Shown here in pieces: positions 18,522-25,609 of a stretch of DNA of 64,000 nt (the first letter of the stretch is position 1; each line of letters begins with the position of its first letter). Source of the DNA: PWND01 sp964614525 (GTDB lineage Bacteria > Bacteroidota > Bacteroidia > Bacteroidales > UBA7960); the NCBI GenBank assembly GCA_964614525.1, contig CAZTPA010000009.1:1-64000 (forward strand), read 5' to 3'. The position numbers and the translations under genes were made by a program. The notes beneath the pieces are model-generated. The model ran no database searches. It was not told the DNA's origin and was given only the letters and a program-made list of their open reading frames with translations.

Positions 18522-19418
18522 TTAATCAGTAAACTTTGCAATACTATCAATATACCGCAAAGGAACAACAGATATATCAGTAATATTCCTGTTTTTTGCA
18601 ATAATTACTTCAACTACATTGCCTTTTGAACTTTTTCCATTTGGTTTGCAGTATATATCATTCCTGTGCAAAAACAAAATAACATCTGATGATTCAACAA
18701 TATAGTCAGGAAGTAAATTCAAAGTAGGTTTTTCTGTTAGTTTATCTGCATCAATAACCTTATTATGCTGAGAAAATAACAATATGGGAATATTTAATTC
18801 TTTTGCCAATATTTTCAAAGAATTAACAATAATATCAAGCTGCTTTTCTCTTGCAGTTTCATCTGCAATATTTGATACAAGCAACTCAAGATAATCTATA
18901 ATAATAAGTTCAACATATTCATTACGCTTCAGTTCATTTGCTCTTTTGCAAATCTCATTGTGAGATAAAACAGTAGTATCATCAATAAAGATGCTTGCTT
19001 TAGCAATATTACTTAATAAAGTTTGAAGATGATCGTTTTCGCTATCCTTTATATCCCTATTAAGCAAATTATTTACAGATAAGCCTGTTTCACTTTCAAT
19101 AATTCTGTTTGTAATTTTTTGCTTGCTTCTTTCCAATGAAAATATTGCTATGGAGTGGTTCTTTTTTATTGCAATATTAGAAGCTATTGATAACATGAGA
19201 GCGGTTTTACCCATGCCGGGTTTAACAGAGATTGTATTTAGCTGACCATTTTGAAATCCTAAAACTTCCTTGTCTAATAACTTGAAGCCGGTTGAAATTC
19301 CATTGTTGATTTCAATATCTTTAAGGTCTTTTTTTAGTGCCTGATTAACAATCTCTCCTATTGCAGTATAATCAGACACTACAGAGTGCTCTGTGACATC
19401 TATCGTATTTTCAGCCAT
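18522..19418 (-). CDS. DnaB C-terminal-domain-only RecA-like ATPase
   Basis: This 298-residue protein aligns by motif with the C-terminal motor domain of replicative helicase DnaB. It has STGFKLLDKEVLGF, Walker A VKPGMGKTALML (Lys71, Thr72), SLERSKQKITNRI, Walker B LIIIDYLELL, FSQHN and a final NRNITDISVVPL segment. The DnaB N-terminal domain and linker that make the helicase ring are missing; only ~35 unrelated residues precede the motor domain. It is probably a paralogue with a regulatory or phage-derived role, not the main helicase. A plausible promoter (TTG-N23-TATATTTG) lies just upstream. Confidence 0.85.
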   Translation of the reverse strand: MAENTIDVTEHSVVSDYTAIGEIVNQALKKDLKDIEINNGISTGFKLLDKEVLGFQNGQLNTISVKPGMGKTALMLSIASNIAIKKNHSIAIFSLERSKQKITNRIIESETGLSVNNLLNRDIKDSENDHLQTLLSNIAKASIFIDDTTVLSHNEICKRANELKRNEYVELIIIDYLELLVSNIADETAREKQLDIIVNSLKILAKELNIPILLFSQHNKVIDADKLTEKPTLNLLPDYIVESSDVILFLHRNDIYCKPNGKSSKGNVVEVIIAKNRNITDISVVPLRYIDSIAKFTD

Positions 19419-19444
19419 GTTACATAATTTTTAAATTTTTATTT

Positions 19445-19478
19445 CAAATATAATAAAAAAAACGCAGACTTTTCTCAA
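19445..19478 (-). promoter_or_regulatory. Promoter of the DnaB-like gene
   Basis: On the minus strand TTG (19478-19476), 23 bases, TATATTTG (19452-19445). The ATG is at 19418, implying a leader of about 20 bases. Confidence 0.5.
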
Positions 19479-19537
19479 TGTTGAAAAGTATTATTAGGAA
19501 GTAAATAATTCAAGAACGACAAGTGTTACAGCCGGAA

Positions 19538-19912
19538 CTAAGCCATAACTATCTCATATTCAAGATCTAACTCATCAACAAGTTCTTTCCATGAATCCAG
19601 CAAATCCTCTTCACCTTCAATATAGTGCCAGTATATTTCCACAGTATGCCCACTGTTTTTATACTCATCTATAAGCTCAAGAATTTTAAATAGATATTTT
19701 GAAGAACTTGTATTAAAATAATTAACATTAAAATTAACGATCAAAGGTCTGTCTTCATTAAGTGTAAATTCTTTGACCCAATCAGTCAGCGGTTGAAAAA
19801 ACTCTATTGCATTATCAGGATAACTGGTTCCGGAGAAATTTAAAACGCCATTTAAATAATCAAAATTTATCCCAAAGGTTGTTTTTGTAGGAGCTAATAT
19901 TAATTCTTTCAT
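19538..19912 (-). CDS. SiaC-family regulatory phosphoprotein (DUF1987)
   Basis: The 124-residue protein matches SiaC/DUF1987. It has NFSGTSYPDNAIEFFQPL and the phospho-acceptor segment NYFNTSSSKYLF, with Thr68 at the position phosphorylated in Pseudomonas SiaC. It closes with the conserved VEIYWHYIEGEEDLLDSWKE. In the SiaABCD switch the SiaB kinase phosphorylates SiaC, the PP2C phosphatase SiaA removes the phosphate, and SiaC then binds its effector. No SiaB kinase is adjacent. Two membrane PP2C phosphatases occur 18-33 kb away in this window, and they are the only candidates seen for the SiaA role. Confidence 0.88.
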   Translation of the reverse strand: MKELILAPTKTTFGINFDYLNGVLNFSGTSYPDNAIEFFQPLTDWVKEFTLNEDRPLIVNFNVNYFNTSSSKYLFKILELIDEYKNSGHTVEIYWHYIEGEEDLLDSWKELVDELDLEYEIVMA

Positions 19913-20069
19913 ACTATTACAATTTAAAATACTAATATGTTTATCAACTTAAATTTACTTTCCAATAAATAATTTAGTGATTATTGCATCAATAAATATA
20001 AAATTCGCTCTAAGTTAATAAAAACATATTTACAATAAAGTATATTTAGCGAAATTTTACTAAAAATTT

Positions 20070-20204
20070 AATTAACGTTCCTGGTATAGCTACAGTAGCG
20101 GATTTGCGGACTTCGTCACTGGCCACCGCTGCAATAGCCCACGCGTAGCAGCGAGCGCTAAACTACCACCAAGCCCCGCTATTGTTGGCTATACCATGTT
20201 AGCG
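20070..20204 (-). repeat. attC-like imperfect palindrome after the HEPN/MNT pair
   Basis: This GC-rich block of ~135 bases stands out from its surroundings. TGGTATAGC (20082-20090) and GCTATACCA (20188-20196), and TAGCGG (20096-20101) and CCGCTA (20176-20181), are inverted arms in register. Outside them the minus strand begins CGCTAAC and ends GTTAATT, close to the RYYYAAC and GTTRRRY boxes of integron attC sites. It starts nine bases after the NTase stop in the gene orientation, as a cassette attC would. Box mismatches leave a REP-like palindrome as the alternative. Confidence 0.5.
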
Positions 20205-20212
20205 TGTCGTGG

Positions 20213-20527
20213 TTATTTATCAACGTTTATTTCTATTCCAGTTTGTTCGATTTCGTATGCAAAAGGATTTAGAGAATTAAAATCCTGTTCTTTTATCGGA
20301 TGGGGTTCAATTCGTAAGTCAATATTTCTCCTTAATTTCATCAACTGTTTCTGAGCAGAGAAAAAATCAGGCATATTTTCTAAGACCAACGCAATATCTA
20401 TATCACTTTCTTCCTTTTCTTTTCCCTGTGCAAAGGAGCCAAAAAGATATGCCTTTTTTACCCCAAAGTCCTTAGGAATAATCATGATATACTGTTTTAC
20501 TTTGTCTATAACTCTTTGATTAACCAT
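20213..20527 (-). CDS. MntA-like minimal nucleotidyltransferase (antitoxin)
   Basis: The 104-residue protein has the Pol-beta-type nucleotidyltransferase core: YLFGSFAQGKEKEESDIDIA, that is GSF followed by DxD, and a third acidic residue in RRNIDLRIEP. MntA proteins AMPylate their HEPN partner and so neutralise it. The gene overlaps the end of the HEPN gene by 22 bases, the classic arrangement. The attC-like palindrome follows the stop directly. No membrane or DNA-binding segment. Confidence 0.9.
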   Translation of the reverse strand: MVNQRVIDKVKQYIMIIPKDFGVKKAYLFGSFAQGKEKEESDIDIALVLENMPDFFSAQKQLMKLRRNIDLRIEPHPIKEQDFNSLNPFAYEIEQTGIEINVDK

Positions 20528-20907
20528 AATCTTATTTTTTCAATGCGTTCTGCCCATAAATCTGCAAATTCCTTGGTGCAAAGCTTATAAAAATCCTGTT
20601 TGTAATTGTCATATCTGGCATTTATGTTAAACGTTGATATGTCATCAAGCCATTCTTCTGTCTCTTCGTCAATTTTAAGTCCTGCATTAGTTGCAAGTCT
20701 AAGCAAATCATGGGTAAATAGCGTATGTTTTCTCTGGTACTTTACATAGTGCGCTTTTAATAATTTTTCCAGCACCAAGTGTCCCAGAAACATAGCCCAA
20801 CTGTAATCACAAGATTTCAATAGATTTTGCATTGTCTGGTAGTCTTTTTCAGACGTTTCTCTCCAATGCTGAATAATTTTATCTATATTTTCTATTTTAT
20901 CTTCCAT
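20506..20907 (-). CDS. HEPN-domain protein (toxin partner)
   Basis: This is a 133-residue all-helical protein of the HEPN family (PF05168 type): YSWAMFLGHLVLEKLLKAHY in the first helices and FNINARYDNYKQDFYKLC in the later ones. It forms a two-gene module with the nucleotidyltransferase. HEPN toxins usually show R-x4-6-H for RNA cleavage; here the region reads ARYDNYK with no following His, so RNase activity is doubtful and the protein may only be a partner or a variant. A TATCTTTG box ends five bases before the ATG, so the mRNA may be leaderless. Confidence 0.85.
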   Translation of the reverse strand: MEDKIENIDKIIQHWRETSEKDYQTMQNLLKSCDYSWAMFLGHLVLEKLLKAHYVKYQRKHTLFTHDLLRLATNAGLKIDEETEEWLDDISTFNINARYDNYKQDFYKLCTKEFADLWAERIEKIRLWLIKEL

Positions 20908-20912
20908 GTTAG

Positions 20913-20920
20913 CAAAGATA
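20913..20920 (-). promoter_or_regulatory. -7 element at the HEPN start
   Basis: TATCTTTG on the minus strand, with five bases to ATG 20907. The transcript start predicted from the box falls on the start codon. No TTG is at the right distance upstream. Confidence 0.45.
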
Positions 20921-21499
20921 CAAGTTTTTTCTTTTAATTTAAAGTCTGGTAGGGACAGTTACCATACACGCCAACTAATTAGCATAAAAAATGCAAATAA
21001 CTTACGCATAATAAAGATCCAATTTAAAGACAAACAAATTTGTTTTAAATATAACTAAAATATAATTCTAAGTTTTACAAAATTTTTTTAAACAAAACAA
21101 TAAACTATTTTTGCAAGTTATTTGTTAATAGTAAATAACTATTGTCCGGGCAAAACTACTAGATACTTCGCTTTGCTCAGAATGACAAGGCATTTTGTGT
21201 TTTTTATGGGTGGTGGGCTGGCGGCTTCGTCGCCAGCCCACCACCCTCCCAGACATATAAAATCTTGTCATTCTGAGCGTAACGAAGTGGAGCGAAGAAC
21301 CGAGCTTGCGAGCTCGCCAAAGGCAATCTGGTTATTATGTTATCATATTAATCGGGCAATAGTGATAGTAAATATGATATATACTTCAAAAAAAAACTTA
21401 AAACTTAATGTTTTATATATACTGAATAAGTTTAAACAAAAATGAAACTTCAATATTAGCATATAAGCTACTTGAATAAATACTGACAAATCAAAAACA
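20921..21499. other. Gene-free gap of ~580 bases
   Basis: Besides the compound repeat at 21139-21361 the stretch is AT-rich and shows no coding frame. The frame that crosses the element (21122-21445) translates repeat DNA and is not a gene. GTTACCATACACGCCAACTA near 20958-20977 could be the remnant of another palindromic element, but I see no partner arm. Confidence 0.5.
21139..21361. repeat. Compound REP/MITE-like element with a 16-bp perfect hairpin
   Basis: There are three nested inverted repeats. Outer ACTATTG near 21139 and CAATAGT near 21350-21361, with CCGGG/CGGG beside them. Middle GCTCAGAATGACAA (21175-21188) and TTGTCATTCTGAGC (21265-21278), perfect over 14 bp, each continued by CTTCGC/GCGAAG-type sequence. 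Centre GGGTGGTGGGCTGGCG (21208-21223) and its exact complement (21231-21246) around loop GCTTCGT. The block is GC-rich and carries only a spurious frame. The middle motif is of the REP-like kind common between Bacteroidota genes. Confidence 0.75.
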
Positions 21500-22390
21500 A
21501 TGAGCAATCACAAACAGATTAACAGGTATTCTATAAAAGATCTGGAAAATATTACAGGCATAAAGGCTCATACTATACGCATGTGGGAAAAAAGATATAA
21601 TATAATTTCTCCCAGCAGAACAAAAACAAACATCAGGTATTATTCCGATGAAGATTTGAAAAAACTAATGAATATTAGTACATTAAATAAAATTGGTATA
21701 AAGATATCTGATATTGTTCTGATGAGTTCAAAAGAAATATGCGATAAAATAATTGAACTGAACAGTACAAATGGAGTAATAATTTCTCAAATAAATGAAC
21801 TAATAATATCCGCAATAGAATTTAATGAAACGCTATTTAATAAAATCATATCAAATAGCATTATTAAGATAGGCATCGACAAAACCTATCTCACAGTAAT
21901 TTTCCCTTTTCTGGAAAAAATCGGAGTGCTATGGCAGGCAGGAGCAGTTAACCCAATTCAGGAGCATTTTATTTCTAATATAATAAAACAAAAATTATTA
22001 GTTGCGATAGATAATCTTGAAGAGCCAATAAATGAAACTGAAACATTTATTCTTTTCTTGCCGGATAACGAACTACATGAAATATTACTACTTTTCTATT
22101 ATTATAAATTAAAAAAATCCGGTTATAAAGTTATTTATCTAGGCCAATCAGTTCCACTTGATGATCTAAGTTCAATAGCAGCAACTCAATTGGCAAAATA
22201 TTTACTTGTTGTATTTACTTCCGGACAAACTAGTCTAAAACTTAATCAGTATTTAAGCAAGCTGTCAAAATTGTTCTCGGAAAAAACAATTTTTATTTCA
22301 GGTTTACAGGTAAAAGAAAAAAACATTGAAGCTTCTTCTAATATAATTCCTATTTCAACCTACGATGAAATATTGAAAAAAATCAAATAA
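21500..22390 (+). CDS. MerR-family regulator with CarH/LitR-like B12-binding domains
   Basis: Residues ~8-78 are a MerR winged helix (YSIKDLENITGIKAHTIRMW, NIRYYSDEDLKKL). Residues ~95-175 form the B12-binding helical bundle with Trp145-x9-Glu155-His156 (WQAGAVNPIQEH), the cap signature of CarH. Residues ~182-296 are the Rossmann-like B12 domain with ELHEIL, where His193 is the lower-ligand position but the following Gly is Leu. CarH proteins are light sensors that use adenosylcobalamin to release DNA. An ECF sigma gene follows after 318 bases, as in Bacteroidota carotenoid loci, yet no crt gene is near. Confidence 0.88.
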   Translation: MSNHKQINRYSIKDLENITGIKAHTIRMWEKRYNIISPSRTKTNIRYYSDEDLKKLMNISTLNKIGIKISDIVLMSSKEICDKIIELNSTNGVIISQINELIISAIEFNETLFNKIISNSIIKIGIDKTYLTVIFPFLEKIGVLWQAGAVNPIQEHFISNIIKQKLLVAIDNLEEPINETETFILFLPDNELHEILLLFYYYKLKKSGYKVIYLGQSVPLDDLSSIAATQLAKYLLVVFTSGQTSLKLNQYLSKLSKLFSEKTIFISGLQVKEKNIEASSNIIPISTYDEILKKIK

Positions 22391-22654
22391 ATAAAAGCCG
22401 ATACAATTGTTAATAACATTTTTTTTAATAAGAAAATGCGCTTTCTCACTGGTAATAGTCGTCTTATTTATATCGTTTCTAAATAAAATCTTTTCTTCAA
22501 TCTATTTAACAATATTTTTTACGTTTTTTCATTCATATGTAAATATTTAAATATATCTTTACATCATAAAGCTTAGTTAAAGTGTACGATTACATGATAT
22601 TAAGCAAACGTTCATAAGTTAAATAATTAAAAAATTGTAATAGCAATTGATTTT

Positions 22655-22687
22655 TTGTTTAACTTTATTCCATACTTTGTTAAACAA
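22655..22687. promoter_or_regulatory. 9-bp perfect inverted repeat before the sigma gene
   Basis: TTGTTTAAC (22655-22663) and GTTAAACAA (22679-22687) are exact inverted repeats 15 bases apart, ending 21 bases before ATG 22709. A site of this size fits a dimeric regulator, and the CarH-like protein encoded upstream is the obvious candidate. A further weak palindrome (GTGTA, 4 bases, TACAT) lies about 75 bases upstream. Confidence 0.5.
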
Positions 22688-22708
22688 CAAATAAGAAAGG
22701 AAACACAA

Positions 22709-23218
22709 ATGACAGCAATTGAATTTAATTATAAGCTATTAAGCTTACAGAAGAACCTTAAATACTTTGCATACACATTAACATCAAATTATGATGATGC
22801 ACAAGACCTTGTTCAGGAAACATTTTTAAAAGCGATTAGTAATCGCGATAAATTTGCAGACAACACTAATCTTAAAGCCTGGACTTTCACAATAATGAAA
22901 AATACTTTCATTAACAATTATCGTCAGAATGTTAGAAACAATACTATTCTAGACAAAACTGATGATTTGTATTACTTAAATCTTCCAAAGAGCAGCAAGG
23001 TAGGTGTACCTGACGCAGATATTTCTGTAAAAGAAATTTACAAAGAAATAAACAAAATTGATGAGGAACAGCGCAGGCCGTTTGAGATGTATCATCAGGG
23101 GTATAAATATAAAGAAATAGCTGACCACTTGAATCTAAACATTGGGACAGTGAAGAGCCGTATATTTTTTACCCGCAAGAAACTCATGGAAACATTAAAG
23201 GATTTTAATCCTGCTTAA
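22709..23218 (+). CDS. ECF-type RNA polymerase sigma factor
   Basis: Region 2 spans ~10-80 (YAYTLTSNYDDAQDLVQETF, NLKAWTFTIMKNTFINNYR) and region 4 ~115-165 (EQRRPFEMYHQGYKYKEIAD, NIGTVKSRIFFTRKKL). ATG 22709 is chosen over the TTG at 22655, because the latter lies on the inverted repeat and homologues start MTAIEFN-like; that gives 169 residues. No anti-sigma gene is adjacent. The neighbour upstream is the CarH-like regulator, which suggests light- or B12-dependent control. A strong terminator follows at 23269. Confidence 0.93.
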   Translation: MTAIEFNYKLLSLQKNLKYFAYTLTSNYDDAQDLVQETFLKAISNRDKFADNTNLKAWTFTIMKNTFINNYRQNVRNNTILDKTDDLYYLNLPKSSKVGVPDADISVKEIYKEINKIDEEQRRPFEMYHQGYKYKEIADHLNLNIGTVKSRIFFTRKKLMETLKDFNPA

Positions 23219-23268
23219 TGAATTTGTGTTGTTTTTTTTAGTTGGTTTGTAATTGGTTTATTAGTTTT

Positions 23269-23313
23269 GAGGTTGCCTTAATTATCTTTAGGGCAACCTC
23301 TTTTGTATTCTTT
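23269..23313 (+). terminator. Terminator after the sigma gene
   Basis: GAGGTTGCC (23269-23277) pairs perfectly with GGCAACCTC (23292-23300), followed by TTTTGTATTCTTT. It separates the sigma gene from aspartate kinase. Confidence 0.9.
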
Positions 23314-23335
23314 AATATCTGTAGTTGTTTTTTTG

Positions 23336-23343
23336 TAATTTTG
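23336..23343 (+). promoter_or_regulatory. -7 element of the aspartate kinase promoter
   Basis: TAATTTTG, a TAnnTTTG match, 28 bases before ATG 23372 and directly after the previous terminator. The -33 box is not clear. Confidence 0.45.
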
Positions 23344-23371
23344 GCATTCAATTATTAAAACCCCACGGGGA

Positions 23372-24649
23372 ATGGAAGTATTCAAATTTGGAGGCGCCTC
23401 TTTAAATAGTGCTGATGCAGTTAAAAATGTTGCTTTAATTATTAAGCAATATGGTGTGCAAGCTTTGCTTGTAATTGTTTCTGCTATGGGTAAAATTACA
23501 AATGAGCTTGAGATTCTCACTGAAGCTTTTATGGCTGAGGATGATGCAAGGAAAAAGCAGCTTTTAAATGATATAAAAAGTTATCATTATAGTATAATGG
23601 ATAATCTTTTTAAAAAAAACGACCTTGTATTCCTGCAAGTTGAACAAACATTCCATCACTTAGAATTATATATCAATCAAAAAGCAGGCAACAACTATAA
23701 TTTTGAGTATGACAGGATAGTTTCTACAGGAGAAATTGTTTCTTCACAAATACTAAGTCATTATTTAAATAAAGTTGGAATTAATAACACTTGGTTTGAT
23801 GCAAGGAAGCTCATAATAACAAATACATCTTACAGGGATGCTCAACCTGACTGGAATCAAACAACACAGTCAATAAAAAAAAACGTACTCAGTTTTTTTA
23901 ACAATAATAAAAACGAATCCGGGAAGATAATAGTAAGTCAGGGATTTATTGGCGGAACATCGCAGGGTTACACAACAACTCTCGGCAGAGAAGGATCAGA
24001 TTTTTCAGCTGCCATATTCGGCTTTGCGCTGGATGCTAAAGAAGTAACTATTTGGAAAGATGTGCCCGGCTTATTAAATGCAGATCCAAAAATATTTAAA
24101 GACACGGTTTTGCTTCCGCAAATAACTTATCAGGAAGCAATTGAATTATCATATTTTGGAGCAAAAGTTATACATCCTAAAACACTAAAACCGCTTCTTA
24201 GCAAAAATATTCCTTTAAAAATCAAATCTTTTATAAATCCCGAAAACCCGGGCACTATAATTCACGATATAGAAGGATCTACAGAGTATCCGCCCTCATA
24301 TATTTTTAAATTTAATCAGGTTTTACTTTCAATAATGCCAAAAGATTTCAGTTTTATTGCAGAACATAATCTTTCTTTAATTTTTTCATCCTTCGCAAGG
24401 ATTGGCGTAAAAATAAATTTAATGCAAAATTCTGCAATTAGTTTTTCGGTTTGTTTTGACAAGGACAAGACAAAAACGCCCGGTCTGATGGCTGACCTTG
24501 AGAAAAATTTCAATCTGAAATACAATGAAAATCTTGAACTTATAACAATAAGACATTATGAAAATGCTCCTATTCATAATATTATAAAAAACCGGGATAT
24601 ATTGCTGGAACAAAAAAACAGGATGACCTTACAGCTTGTTGTTTCCTGA
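23372..24649 (+). CDS. lysC: Aspartate kinase
   Basis: The enzyme phosphorylates L-aspartate, the first step toward lysine, threonine, methionine and diaminopimelate. The catalytic domain (~1-290) shows KFGGASLNSADAV, the Asp-site TLGREGSDFSAAIFGFAL and IELSYFGAKVIHPKTLKPL. The C-terminal part (~300-425) fits ACT domains and would give feedback control. At 425 residues it is monofunctional, without a homoserine dehydrogenase part. It has its own -7 element and converges on the dehydrogenase gene with only five bases between. Confidence 0.94.
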   Translation: MEVFKFGGASLNSADAVKNVALIIKQYGVQALLVIVSAMGKITNELEILTEAFMAEDDARKKQLLNDIKSYHYSIMDNLFKKNDLVFLQVEQTFHHLELYINQKAGNNYNFEYDRIVSTGEIVSSQILSHYLNKVGINNTWFDARKLIITNTSYRDAQPDWNQTTQSIKKNVLSFFNNNKNESGKIIVSQGFIGGTSQGYTTTLGREGSDFSAAIFGFALDAKEVTIWKDVPGLLNADPKIFKDTVLLPQITYQEAIELSYFGAKVIHPKTLKPLLSKNIPLKIKSFINPENPGTIIHDIEGSTEYPPSYIFKFNQVLLSIMPKDFSFIAEHNLSLIFSSFARIGVKINLMQNSAISFSVCFDKDKTKTPGLMADLEKNFNLKYNENLELITIRHYENAPIHNIIKNRDILLEQKNRMTLQLVVS

Positions 24650-24654
24650 GCGAA

Positions 24655-25608
24655 TTAATAGAGATCATTTATTTTATCTGCCAAAACACGAGCTAATTTA
24701 ATATTAGACTCATGAGTCCAGCCGGCAATATGCGGAGATAAAACTACACGGGAATCCTTTACCAAAAAATCAAAATCTTCTTTGAGAAGTTCTTTATCTA
24801 AATCGCTAAAAGAGGAGTTCTCATATTCTAAAACATCCATAGCTGCGCCCCGTATAATATTATTTTTGAGAGCAGAAACAATATCTGCAATTTTAACCAC
24901 CTTACCCCTGCTTGTATTAATAATCCACAGCGGCTTTTTAAAATTACTCAGATAATCGATATTTACGAGGTACTTGGTTTCATTTGTTAAGGGCACGTGT
25001 AAACTAAGGATGTCTGCATTATTAAAAATTCCATCCATTGATACTTCTTTCACAATATTGGAACTAAAGCCTGATTTATACTTATCATATGCAATAACAT
25101 TTGCTTCAAAACCTTTCATTCTTTGAGCAAATGCACTACCCATATTACCATATCCAATAATTCCGACTGTTTTACCTTTTATTTCATAACCTCTGTTTTC
25201 TTCCCTTTGCCATAAGCCTTTTTTAACCTGCATATCTGCTTTAATTAAATTATTAAGCAATGCAAGCAACATTCCGCATGCATGTTCGCCAACTGCATCA
25301 CGGTTGCCTTCAGGAGAATTCAGGCATCTTATTCCCAAACTTTCAGCAAATTCAACATCTACATTTTCCATTCCACTGCCAACACGACCGATAAATTTCA
25401 AATGAGTTGATTGAGCAAGAATTTCTTTATCTAAGGCCATTTTACTCCTAACAATCAAACCATCAAAATCTTTAACTCTTTGAACAAGATTTTCTCTTGT
25501 AGTATCAGGGAAATAGAAGCAATCGAAGCCGTAGGCAGTGAGTAAGTTCTCCAATTCCGGGTGCACAGAATCAAGAAATAAAACTCCGGCTTTTGATTTT
25601 TTCAACAT
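24655..25608 (-). CDS. D-2-hydroxyacid dehydrogenase (SerA-like)
   Basis: This is a 317-residue NAD-dependent D-isomer-specific 2-hydroxyacid dehydrogenase. It has GLIVRSKMALDKEIL, the Rossmann motif GIIGYGNMGSAFAQRM, the catalytic Arg in NTSRGKVV, the Glu in LEYEN and the His in LSPHIAGWTHES. The fold resembles phosphoglycerate dehydrogenase, but the C-terminal ACT domain is lacking and residues near the end are divergent, so the substrate is open. It begins one base after the PP2C-LysM gene stops, which implies cotranscription and perhaps coupling. Confidence 0.87.
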   Translation of the reverse strand: MLKKSKAGVLFLDSVHPELENLLTAYGFDCFYFPDTTRENLVQRVKDFDGLIVRSKMALDKEILAQSTHLKFIGRVGSGMENVDVEFAESLGIRCLNSPEGNRDAVGEHACGMLLALLNNLIKADMQVKKGLWQREENRGYEIKGKTVGIIGYGNMGSAFAQRMKGFEANVIAYDKYKSGFSSNIVKEVSMDGIFNNADILSLHVPLTNETKYLVNIDYLSNFKKPLWIINTSRGKVVKIADIVSALKNNIIRGAAMDVLEYENSSFSDLDKELLKEDFDFLVKDSRVVLSPHIAGWTHESNIKLARVLADKINDLY

Positions 25609-25609
25609 A

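Noticed and set aside
21150..21330. CRISPR-like repeats
   Set aside because: Repeat units are inverted, two copies only, without regular spacers or cas genes.
21122..21445. 107-residue plus-strand frame
   Set aside because: It translates the REP units and the GC-rich hairpin; composition is that of repeat DNA.
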